This document shows, piece after piece, positions 19,066 to 25,791 of a stretch of 32,743 nucleotides of DNA. The notes beneath the pieces were generated by a model. That model worked only from the letters and a program-made list of their open reading frames with translations, ran no database searches and was not told where the DNA came from. The stretch is from Actinomycetota bacterium (GTDB taxonomy: Bacteria > Actinomycetota > Acidimicrobiia > Acidimicrobiales > Aldehydirespiratoraceae), in contig JAACCU010000148.1 in the NCBI GenBank assembly GCA_009937405.1, forward strand, positions 1 through 32,743. Reading direction: 5' to 3'. Numbering within the stretch: position 1 is the first letter of the stretch; each line of letters opens with the position of its first letter. The translations under genes and the position numbers were made by a program.

Positions 19066-20313
19066 ATGGACTTCGATATCCCGGCCGAAGTTGTGGCCTA
19101 CCTTGATGTTCTTGATGGCTTCATCACGAGCGAGATAGAGCCGCTCCAGGCCGAAGACGACAACGAACGGTTCTTTGACCATCGTCGAGAACACGCCCGC
19201 ACCGACTGGGACAACGACGGGCTACCGCGCCAAGAATGGGAAAATCTGCTCGGCGATATGCGTCGCTTGGCCGATGCAGCCGGCCACTACCGGTTTGCGC
19301 TTCCCGCAGATGTCGGCGGAAGCGACGGCACGAACCTGCAAATGGCGATCATCCGAGAGCATCTCGCAACTCGAGGTCTCGGGCTTCACAACGATCTCCA
19401 GAACGAGTCATCGATCGTCGGCAATCATCCGTTCATCAAAATGATGATCGCCAAAGGCACCGGCGCCCAAAAAGCCGAGTTCATTGAGGTCAGCCTTACC
19501 GGCAAGCGCCGTGTGGCCTTCGGCCTGACCGAGCCCAATCACGGTAGCGACGCCACCCATCTCGAAGCCACCGCGGTACGCGATGGCGATGAGTGGGTGA
19601 TCAATGGCGACAAGCGGTTCAACACCGGGATGCATCACGCCACCCACGACATGGTCTATGTCCGAACGAGTGGCGAAGCAGGCGATGCAGACGGCATCAC
19701 CTGCTTCCTCGTGCCCACGGATTCGCCGGGCGTTGAACTCGGCACGTTCTGGTGGACGTTCAACATGCCGACGGATCATCCCGACGTGCACTTCACCGAT
19801 GTCCGAGTGGGCGACGATGCGATCTTTGGCGAGCTTGGTCGTGGCCTGGAACTCGCCAACATGTTCGTGCATGAGAACCGCATCCGACAGGCCGCATCGA
19901 GCCTCGGAGCGGCCCAGCACTGCATCAACGTCGCCGTCGAGTACGCCAAGGAACGCAAACCCTTTGGCAAGCCACTCTGGCTCAACCAGGCCATCCAGTT
20001 TCCACTCGCCGAGCTCCAAACTGAAGCGGCCATGCTGCGCGCCCTGATCCGCCAGACCGCGTGGCATATGGATAAATACGATCATATGGAAGTCACCGAT
20101 CAGGTGAGCATGTGCAACTATCGGGCCAACCGGTTGGTCTGCAACGCCGCCGACCAGGCCATGCAGACGTGTGGCGGCATCGGCTACACCCGCCACATGC
20201 CGTTCGAGCACATCTACCGTCACCACCGGCGCTACCGGATCACCGAGGGTGCCGAAGAAATTCAGATCCGTCGCGTCGCCGGCATCATGTTCGGCAAGCA
20301 GGCCAAGCGCTGA
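19066..20313 (+). CDS. Acyl-CoA dehydrogenase family protein
   Basis: A 415-residue FAD-dependent acyl-CoA dehydrogenase. Family motifs are FGLTEPNHGSDATHLEATA (FAD-contacting), WVINGDKRFNTG, VEYAKERKPFGKPLWLNQAIQFPLAEL and QTCGGIGYTRHMPFEHIYRHHRRYRITEGAEEIQIRRVAG. The last segment contains the Glu typical of the catalytic base. The enzyme would remove two hydrogens at the alpha-beta position of an acyl-CoA and pass electrons to ETF. Substrate chain length cannot be read. ATG 19066 is preceded by GGAG with 8 nt spacing. Its stop lies 3 nt from the stop of the convergent luciferase-like gene. Confidence 0.92.
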   Translation: MDFDIPAEVVAYLDVLDGFITSEIEPLQAEDDNERFFDHRREHARTDWDNDGLPRQEWENLLGDMRRLADAAGHYRFALPADVGGSDGTNLQMAIIREHLATRGLGLHNDLQNESSIVGNHPFIKMMIAKGTGAQKAEFIEVSLTGKRRVAFGLTEPNHGSDATHLEATAVRDGDEWVINGDKRFNTGMHHATHDMVYVRTSGEAGDADGITCFLVPTDSPGVELGTFWWTFNMPTDHPDVHFTDVRVGDDAIFGELGRGLELANMFVHENRIRQAASSLGAAQHCINVAVEYAKERKPFGKPLWLNQAIQFPLAELQTEAAMLRALIRQTAWHMDKYDHMEVTDQVSMCNYRANRLVCNAADQAMQTCGGIGYTRHMPFEHIYRHHRRYRITEGAEEIQIRRVAGIMFGKQAKR

Positions 20314-20316
20314 GCG

Positions 20317-21333
20317 CTACTGGAATGCCGGCATGACCTCGGTGGCGAAGCGCTCCATCATTTCGCTGGTCTCACCAGCCGACTGGCCGAGATGTGAGCT
20401 GAGGATCAGTTCGTCGATCTCTTGATCGTCGTACTCGGCGATCCTTTCGATCATCTGTTCTGACGTGCAGACCATGATGTTGGCGTCGAGTTCTTCAATG
20501 GTTTGTTCACGAGGCAACGCGGCGATGCAGCCGTCCCTGACAACGCCGGGGCCGGTGAAAACGTTGTCGAACCGGGAGTAATATTCGTAGGCCATCTTGA
20601 GCTTCTCGCGTGCGTCGGCTTCGTCGACCGCGCAGTAGGCGATCCGGCTGAGCATGATTCGCAGGTCTTGGCCCGTCTGACCCATCTCGGCCTTGGCCTC
20701 CTTGTGGGCATGGACCTGCATCCGGAACAGATCAGGGTCGCCGGACAACGGTGTGGTCTGGATATTGAATCCGCGCAGGGTCGAGTTGCGGATTCCCTCG
20801 TAGTTCATGGTGGCGATCATCATCCGCGGACGAGGCTCGGTGAGCGGCCGCGGCATGATCGTGATCGGATCGAAGTCGTAATAGTGGCCGTGGTGTTCCA
20901 CCTCGTACTCTGTGAGTAAGCGGAGCAAGACGTCGAGCGACTCATCGAACTTCGCCCGACTCTGCTCAATCGGCGTGCCCAGGCGAGCCATCTCATAACC
21001 ACACGCCCCGCGCCCCACACCCAACACAAGCCGACCATCGGTGAGGATGTCGGCCATCGCCACCTCGCCAGCGAACACCCGCATGTCGTGCAAAGGCAGC
21101 ACCACGACCGACGTCACGATGTCGAGCGACTCGGTCTCACACGCCACCTTCACCGCCAACTGAAGCGGGGCCGGATTGAGCAGCACGTTGATGAGGTGGT
21201 GTTCGGGGATCGAGACACTATTGAAGCCAAGTCGCTCCGCGAGCTTCGCCTCCGCCACCATATCGGCGTAGAGCCTCTGGCCGCCGTAGGACGGGTCCGG
21301 GTAGTAGCTCGACAGAAAGAAGTTGAAGTCCAT
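20317..21333 (-). CDS. LLM-class flavin- or F420-dependent oxidoreductase
   Basis: A 338-residue TIM-barrel luciferase-like monooxygenase. It starts MDFNFFLSSYYPDPS, followed by AEAKLAERLGFNSVSIPEHHL, the LDIVTSVVVLPLHDMRVFAGEVAMADILTDGRLVLGVGRGACGYEM core and C-terminal DELILSSHLGQSAGETSEMMERF. It may use FMNH2 or F420; no cofactor motif decides this. The frame is open up to 21453, but homology begins at ATG 21333. TACACT lies 9 nt upstream of that ATG, fitting a near-leaderless start. It is divergent from the 2-oxoglutarate oxygenase, 63 nt apart, so the two may share regulation. Confidence 0.88.
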   Translation of the reverse strand: MDFNFFLSSYYPDPSYGGQRLYADMVAEAKLAERLGFNSVSIPEHHLINVLLNPAPLQLAVKVACETESLDIVTSVVVLPLHDMRVFAGEVAMADILTDGRLVLGVGRGACGYEMARLGTPIEQSRAKFDESLDVLLRLLTEYEVEHHGHYYDFDPITIMPRPLTEPRPRMMIATMNYEGIRNSTLRGFNIQTTPLSGDPDLFRMQVHAHKEAKAEMGQTGQDLRIMLSRIAYCAVDEADAREKLKMAYEYYSRFDNVFTGPGVVRDGCIAALPREQTIEELDANIMVCTSEQMIERIAEYDDQEIDELILSSHLGQSAGETSEMMERFATEVMPAFQ

Positions 21334-21342
21334 CTGGGATGG

Positions 21343-21389
21343 AGTGTAGCGATCTTGGGACGGCGGCCTGGACGACTGTCCAGTACCCT
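21343..21389. promoter_or_regulatory. Divergent promoter region with -10-like boxes on both strands
   Basis: On the minus strand TACACT (21343-21348) lies 9 nt before the LLM gene ATG. On the plus strand TACCCT (21384-21389) lies 7 nt before ATG 21397 of the 2-oxoglutarate oxygenase. Both spacings suggest leaderless or near-leaderless transcripts. No clear -35 elements were seen. Confidence 0.4.
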
Positions 21390-21396
21390 TGGAGCG

Positions 21397-22644
21397 ATGG
21401 ATGAGATGAGTCATGAGTCGCCCGACGCGATCACGGCCTACAACCCGTTCCAAGGGAACCGCCTCGGCCTTGATGCACCCCCAGTCGCAGCCGCATCAGC
21501 CGCCGCTCGGACGGTCCACGTCGAATTCGCGGATGGCTCCACCACCTTCTTTCACCACCAGTGGCTCCGGCACTGCTGCTACTGCCAGGCGTGCGGCAAC
21601 CCGGCCGACGGCATCCGTTTCAACACGGTGATCTCCTTTGAAAGCGACATCGCTCCCGCAGCGGTATCGGCGATGCACGGCGATCTCACCGTGACCTGGC
21701 CTGATGGTCATGAGTCCGTCTACGGGCCCGACTGGCTTCGCCACCATGCCTATGACGGTGCCAACCGTCGGCAACGCTCCGGATGGCGACCGACACGATG
21801 GCGTTCAGAGTTGGTCCAGAATTTTCCCACCGTCGGATGGACCGACGCATCTGACGGCGGAGCCGGGCAACTGGGCGCCCTTCAGTTGCTGCGCGACTAC
21901 GGCATCGTGCAGATCGCCGGCATCGGTACCGACCCGGCGGCCACCGAACGGCTGGCAGCCCTTGTCGGCCCGATCCACGAGACCACGGTCTATGGCTACA
22001 TCTATGATGTGAAGGCAGAGCCTGTCGCCAAGCTTGGTGCCAAAACGGGCATGCCTCAGGCTCCACACATCGACGACGCCTTCTACTACTCCCCTCCCGG
22101 CATCGATGTGTTCCATTGCATGGTCAACACCGAGGAAGGTGGCATGTCGACCTATGTGGATGGCTTCGCGATCGCTCAGTCACTTGCCGCGGAGCAACCA
22201 GACGCGTACGAACTCCTCACGACGCTGCCGATCTCTCAGATCCGTCGACATCCCGGCGAAATCGATCTGCGAAACCGGGGACCCCTCATCTCGCTCGACG
22301 AGTTCGGTCGACCACAAGGCATCCGCTACTTCGACCGGGCACTGGCGCCTCTCGATGTTGACGCCGACGTCATGGATGCGTTCTATAACGCGGTACGCGA
22401 ATACAACCGTCGAATGATCGACCCTGCATTCATCGCTGAGATTCGCGTGAAACCGGGAAACGGGATGCTGATCGATAACCATCGGGTTATGCACGGCCGT
22501 ACCGCCTTCGACCCATCGTTCGGCCGGCACATCCGTCTGTGCCACGTGCCTCGCGATGAGTTCCACGGGCGGCTACGCGAGCTAAGCCGCACACTCGACC
22601 CTGAGCATCACGACGAGTACCTCCCCCAGGGCGCACGCTCGTAA
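21397..22644 (+). CDS. Gamma-butyrobetaine hydroxylase-like Fe(II)/2-oxoglutarate oxygenase (possible TmpA)
   Basis: A 415-residue enzyme with the two-domain layout of gamma-butyrobetaine hydroxylase. A small N-terminal domain carries a zinc-type Cys cluster (C61-x-C63-x2-C66 in HCCYCQACGNPADGIR, with later His candidates near DWLRHHAYD). The TauD/TfdA catalytic barrel has H224-x-D226 (PHIDD) and distal H366 (RVMHGR) as iron ligands and an Arg in GRHIRLCHV for 2-oxoglutarate. Family members hydroxylate gamma-butyrobetaine or, in TmpA, 2-(trimethylamino)ethylphosphonate. A diiron-type HD gene and a Rieske gene on the same strand downstream make a TmpA-like role attractive but unproven. ATG 21397 is favoured by TACCCT 7 nt upstream; ATG 21406 is possible. 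Confidence 0.85.
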   Translation: MDEMSHESPDAITAYNPFQGNRLGLDAPPVAAASAAARTVHVEFADGSTTFFHHQWLRHCCYCQACGNPADGIRFNTVISFESDIAPAAVSAMHGDLTVTWPDGHESVYGPDWLRHHAYDGANRRQRSGWRPTRWRSELVQNFPTVGWTDASDGGAGQLGALQLLRDYGIVQIAGIGTDPAATERLAALVGPIHETTVYGYIYDVKAEPVAKLGAKTGMPQAPHIDDAFYYSPPGIDVFHCMVNTEEGGMSTYVDGFAIAQSLAAEQPDAYELLTTLPISQIRRHPGEIDLRNRGPLISLDEFGRPQGIRYFDRALAPLDVDADVMDAFYNAVREYNRRMIDPAFIAEIRVKPGNGMLIDNHRVMHGRTAFDPSFGRHIRLCHVPRDEFHGRLRELSRTLDPEHHDEYLPQGARS

Positions 22645-22697
22645 CCCGACACCGCTGTATTGTCCCCTGCATCGGTCAACTCAGAGGATGTGCAACG

Positions 22698-23477
22698 GTG
22701 AGGACTCGGCTCGCACTATTGACACTGGCTCTCGGCGCCGCTCTGGCGTCGCCAGTGGCTGCTGGTGCCCTTGAGGATGCGGTCGCCGACACCGCTCACA
22801 CGCCAGACGAGTATCTCGCCACCTTCGATGAAGCGCTGCTCCCCGGGCTTGGGCCAATCGGCGCCCCGCCGCCGATCACAGGAAATCCCGAAATTGATGC
22901 TCGGATACGAGAACTCGGCGAGGCGCGGGGGTACACGCGCCGCCCGGAGCCGACCCAAAACCTGGTCAGGACCGACGGGGCATTGCTCCAGCCTGCTGCC
23001 TCCGCAGCATGGGAAGGGCTTCAAGCCGCGGCTCGCGCCGAGGGGCAAACCCTTATCCTCACCTCCGGGTATCGCAGCGGGTCGCATCAGGCTTCGCTCA
23101 TGCTGGGGAAGCTCACCGGGTACAACGACGCATCCATCGAGGCGGTTCTCGACATTATTGCTGTGCCCGGATACTCCAAACATCACACCGGCTACGCCCT
23201 CGACATGGTGTCGGACACCCATCAGCGCTTCGACTTCGTGAACTCGCCGGAGTACAGCTGGCTAGCGGAGAACAACTTCGAACGGGCCAAGGCGTTCGGG
23301 TTTATCCCCAGCTACCCCGAGGGGATCATCAACGCGGGCCCCAACCCAGAACCCTGGGAGCTTGTGTGGGTCGGGGCGACGAACATTGTTTGCGGTGACT
23401 TTGAGGCCACCCCCGAAGCACCCTTCTGCGACACGACCGGTTCGACATTCGCGGGGGATATCACCTGGCTCCTGTAG
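22698..23477 (+). CDS. M15 (VanY-type) D-alanyl-D-alanine carboxypeptidase domain protein, cut by TAG
   Basis: A 259-residue secreted protein: signal peptide about 1-23 (MRTRLALLTLALGAALA...), then an M15B peptidase domain. Motifs are LTSGYRSGSHQ, the zinc motif SKHHTGYALD (H162, D169) and a final EPW (E218). In canonical VanY/DacB enzymes the last motif is EPWHW with His as third zinc ligand; here residue 221 is Glu, so activity may be altered. The domain is followed by the start of an SLH repeat, which ends at TAG 23475-23477; the same frame continues with more SLH sequence. It would trim peptidoglycan peptides at the cell surface. GTG 22698 is preceded by GAGG. It lies oddly between the two putative oxygenase genes. 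Confidence 0.82.
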   Translation: MRTRLALLTLALGAALASPVAAGALEDAVADTAHTPDEYLATFDEALLPGLGPIGAPPPITGNPEIDARIRELGEARGYTRRPEPTQNLVRTDGALLQPAASAAWEGLQAAARAEGQTLILTSGYRSGSHQASLMLGKLTGYNDASIEAVLDIIAVPGYSKHHTGYALDMVSDTHQRFDFVNSPEYSWLAENNFERAKAFGFIPSYPEGIINAGPNPEPWELVWVGATNIVCGDFEATPEAPFCDTTGSTFAGDITWLL

Positions 23478-23501
23478 CAGGGAATCACTACTGGCTGTCG
23501 A

Positions 23502-23969
23502 GTGAACCGCTTCTGCACCAACGACATCGTCTCCCGGGCACAAGGTGCCACCTTCCTGTGGCGCATGGAGGCGATGCCTGCGGCATCAGCGGTAATCGAG
23601 TTCGACGACGTTGCGCCCAACACATTTTACACCGAGGCCGTTCGATGGATGGTTGAGCTCCGATACACGAGCGGCACATCGCCATCAACGTTCAGCCCCA
23701 ATGAAAATCTGACGCGCGAGCAATTCGTAACGTTCCTCTGGCGGCTCGCAGGCCAGCCACCTCCACTCGAACCTCTTCCCTTCAACGACGTCAACCCAGA
23801 TGGGTTCTCTGCAGATGCCGTTGCCTGGGCAGCCGAGGTCGGTGTCACGACCGGCACTTCCGCCACCACCTTCTCACCGTCGGATACGGCAACTCGAGGC
23901 CAGGCCGCTGCGTTCATACACCGGTATGAGCGGCTCGGCATACAATTCGCTGGCGGCGCTCATGACTGA
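23502..23969 (+). CDS. SLH-repeat C-terminal part of the M15 peptidase gene
   Basis: This continues the same frame as the M15 gene after TAG 23475-23477. The first SLH repeat is split by that codon: GDITWLL before it, QGITTGCRVNRFC...SRAQGATFLWRM after it. Two further repeats follow (FDDVAPNTFYTEAVRWMVEL...LTREQFVTFLWRLAG; FNDVNPDGFSADAVAWAAEVGVTTGTSATTFSP...TRGQAAAFIHRYERL). SLH repeats typically hold proteins to the cell wall. This piece has no signal peptide, so on its own it would not be exported. GTG 23502 is the first possible start after the stop, but a translated independent product is doubtful. Its TGA overlaps the start of the HD gene. Confidence 0.75.
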   Translation: MNRFCTNDIVSRAQGATFLWRMEAMPAASAVIEFDDVAPNTFYTEAVRWMVELRYTSGTSPSTFSPNENLTREQFVTFLWRLAGQPPPLEPLPFNDVNPDGFSADAVAWAAEVGVTTGTSATTFSPSDTATRGQAAAFIHRYERLGIQFAGGAHD

Positions 23970-24561
23970 GTCAGTCTCGTTCACAACGATGAGTGACGCT
24001 ACCCAAGCCGATCATGATCTTTTGGCCGATCGGCTTGAGCCGTACCTCGCTCAGGCGGCGGATCGATTTCTGGTTGCGCTGGCAGCCCAGAGGCTCGAGC
24101 GGGACTCGGGCTACCAGATCGATCGATGCGAACACGCTCTGCAGACAGCGACTCGTGCCCGTCGAGACGGCGCCGATTCGGACTGGGTTGTCGCCGCGCT
24201 TCTGCACGACCTCGGCGACGGTTTCGCACCGATGAACCATGATCGAATGGCGGCCGAAATCCTCCGACCGTACGTACGAGAAGAGGTCACGTGGGTGGTC
24301 GCCCATCACGGCGTCTTCCAGCAGCATTACACCGGCCGATTCAACGGCAGCGACCCAGATGCACGTGAGCGGTTCCGCGACAGCCCGCACTTCACGGCAT
24401 GCGCCGACTTCTGTGAACGATGGGATCAGTGCAGCTTCGACCCCGAGTACGAGAGCGACTCGCTCGAAAGCTTCCGAGACGAACTTGAGACAGTCTTCTC
24501 CCGGACCCCATTCGACCCGACTAACCTCCGCGGCGACGAGTCCGAAGGGGTTGCGCAATGA
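23962..24561 (+). CDS. HD-domain protein with diiron-oxygenase-type ligands (possible TmpB/PhnZ-like)
   Basis: A 199-residue HD-superfamily protein. Visible ligands are H58 (CEHALQTA), H82-D83 (LLHD), H93 (MNHDRMAAEIL), H115/H116 (VVAHHGVFQ) and D155 (FCERWDQ). Two extra His between HD and the last Asp match the mixed-valent diiron HD oxygenases (PhnZ, TmpB, MIOX) rather than simple HD phosphohydrolases. PhnZ and TmpB cleave the C-P bond of 1-hydroxyphosphonates. The helix EHALQTATRARRDGADSDWVVAALLHDLGD and the LRPYV...WVVAHHG segment resemble phosphonate-associated HD proteins. The start is uncertain: ATG 23962 overlaps the SLH stop and ATG 23989 is an alternative. Its TGA overlaps the Rieske ATG (ATGA), indicating tight coupling. 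Confidence 0.78.
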   Translation: MTESVSFTTMSDATQADHDLLADRLEPYLAQAADRFLVALAAQRLERDSGYQIDRCEHALQTATRARRDGADSDWVVAALLHDLGDGFAPMNHDRMAAEILRPYVREEVTWVVAHHGVFQQHYTGRFNGSDPDARERFRDSPHFTACADFCERWDQCSFDPEYESDSLESFRDELETVFSRTPFDPTNLRGDESEGVAQ

Positions 24562-25136
24562 TGTCGGTTGGGTTGACCGAGGCCGAGGTAGCGGCGATCG
24601 ACCAGCCGGTCGCCACCGCGGCAGCTCTCCCCAACCGGGCGTACATGAACGATGACTTCTTCGCGTTCGAACGCAAGCAACTGTTTGCCAAAACCTGGGT
24701 CTGCATCGGGACCGGAGCTTCGATCCCCAACCGGGGAGATGTGCGGCCCGTCAGCTGGCTTGGCGCGCCGCTGGTGATGGCCCGGGATCACGAAGATGGA
24801 ATTGTTGTCTTTCATAATGTGTGCCGTCATCGCGGCAACGAGTTGGTGTGGGGCCCCGGCAACGCAGGTGGGGCGATCCGGTGCCCGTATCACTCATGGA
24901 CGTACGGCTTTGACGGCGAACTGCGGGCGACGCCGCACGTCGGCGGCGTGGGCATTCACCATCTCGACTCGATCGACAAGGCCAACTGTGGCCTCGTCGG
25001 AGCACGCAGCGCCGTCTGGCTCGATCAGGTCTTTGTCAACATCTCTGGGGATGCCCCCTCCTTTGAAGCTTTCGCAGCCCCACTGCAGGCCAGGATTGAC
25101 CGGCTCGCGAGCACCGAAGACATGGCCCGGCTGTAA
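24558..25136 (+). CDS. Rieske ring-hydroxylating-type oxygenase alpha subunit, N-terminal part (cut by TAA)
   Basis: The first 192 codons of a Rieske non-heme iron oxygenase alpha subunit. The Rieske [2Fe-2S] motif is complete: C89-x-H91 in VCRHRGNE and C109-x2-H112 in RCPYHSWTYGFDG. The frame stops at TAA 25134-25136 just before the catalytic domain, and the same frame then continues without shift. It starts at ATG 24558, overlapping the HD gene stop (ATG 24561 is a near alternative), so it belongs to that operon. The family includes choline monooxygenase and GbcA glycine betaine demethylase, which would fit a quaternary amine pathway here. No reductase or ferredoxin gene is adjacent. Confidence 0.83.
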   Translation: MMSVGLTEAEVAAIDQPVATAAALPNRAYMNDDFFAFERKQLFAKTWVCIGTGASIPNRGDVRPVSWLGAPLVMARDHEDGIVVFHNVCRHRGNELVWGPGNAGGAIRCPYHSWTYGFDGELRATPHVGGVGIHHLDSIDKANCGLVGARSAVWLDQVFVNISGDAPSFEAFAAPLQARIDRLASTEDMARL

Positions 25137-25163
25137 CCAGATTCCGAGCTCGGCGCGTTTGCC

Positions 25164-25745
25164 ATGCCCTTCGCGGCGAACTGGAAGCTCTGCCTGGAGA
25201 ACAATCTCGAGGCCTACCACCTGCCCTGGGTTCATCCCGAACTTTGCGCCCAATCGCCCCTGGAAAACCATGAGCAGTTCTTGGGCGACAACTTCGCGGG
25301 CCAAATCACGCTCGACTACGACCACAGCTCGATCACCGGCGACGCCTTTTCGACCGTGGCCACGTGGCCTGGGCGATCAGCGGAATATCCAACCCTTTAC
25401 CCCAACCTTTTTCTCGGCCTTCAATGCGACCATTTCTGGACCCGAATCATTACGCCGGTGACCGTTTCGGAGACGATTGACTCGCTGCAGATCTACTACT
25501 TCGATGACAATGCCAGCGATCCCAAACTTGGCGAGGTGCGCGCCCAACGGACCGCTGCATGGAAGCAGGTTTTCACCGAGGATCAAGGCGTCGTGGAAGG
25601 CATGCAGCGAGGGCGTCATTCGCCTGCCTTTGATGGCGGCCGATTCTCGGAGGTGATGGACGCCCCATCCCACCATTTCGCTCAGTGGGCGGCTCGCCGA
25701 CTCGCTGATCCTGCCGGCACTCAACGAGTTTCGTTGCGGGTATGA
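25164..25745 (+). CDS. Rieske oxygenase alpha subunit, catalytic C-terminal part
   Basis: This continues the frame of 24558-25136 after TAA 25134-25136. It carries the Ring_hydroxyl_A catalytic domain. The mononuclear iron site is visible as NWKLCLENNLEAYHLPWVHPEL (two His), with the carboxylate ligand expected further on, and FLGLQCDHFWTRIITPV is the typical core strand region. Combined with the N-terminal part the protein would be 395 codons, normal for the family. ATG 25164 lies inside conserved sequence (AMPFAANWKL), so it is unlikely to be a natural start. The piece lacks the Rieske cluster and would be inactive alone. Confidence 0.8.
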   Translation: MPFAANWKLCLENNLEAYHLPWVHPELCAQSPLENHEQFLGDNFAGQITLDYDHSSITGDAFSTVATWPGRSAEYPTLYPNLFLGLQCDHFWTRIITPVTVSETIDSLQIYYFDDNASDPKLGEVRAQRTAAWKQVFTEDQGVVEGMQRGRHSPAFDGGRFSEVMDAPSHHFAQWAARRLADPAGTQRVSLRV

Positions 25746-25753
25746 GCGGCTCC

Positions 25754-25785
25754 CCTCACCTTTGTTTCTGCCGGCAAGGGTCAGG
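25754..25785. terminator. Hairpin between convergent Rieske and copA genes
   Basis: CCTCACCTTTG (25754-25764) pairs with CAAGGGTCAGG (25775-25785) over 11 positions with one mismatch and one G-U, around a 10-nt loop. Its position between convergent stops suggests a bidirectional terminator. It lacks a U-tract. Confidence 0.45.
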
Positions 25786-25791
25786 CATGTG

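Noticed and set aside
19408-20226. Open frame antisense to the acyl-CoA dehydrogenase
   Set aside because: No domain or ribosome site; shadow of a clear + strand gene.
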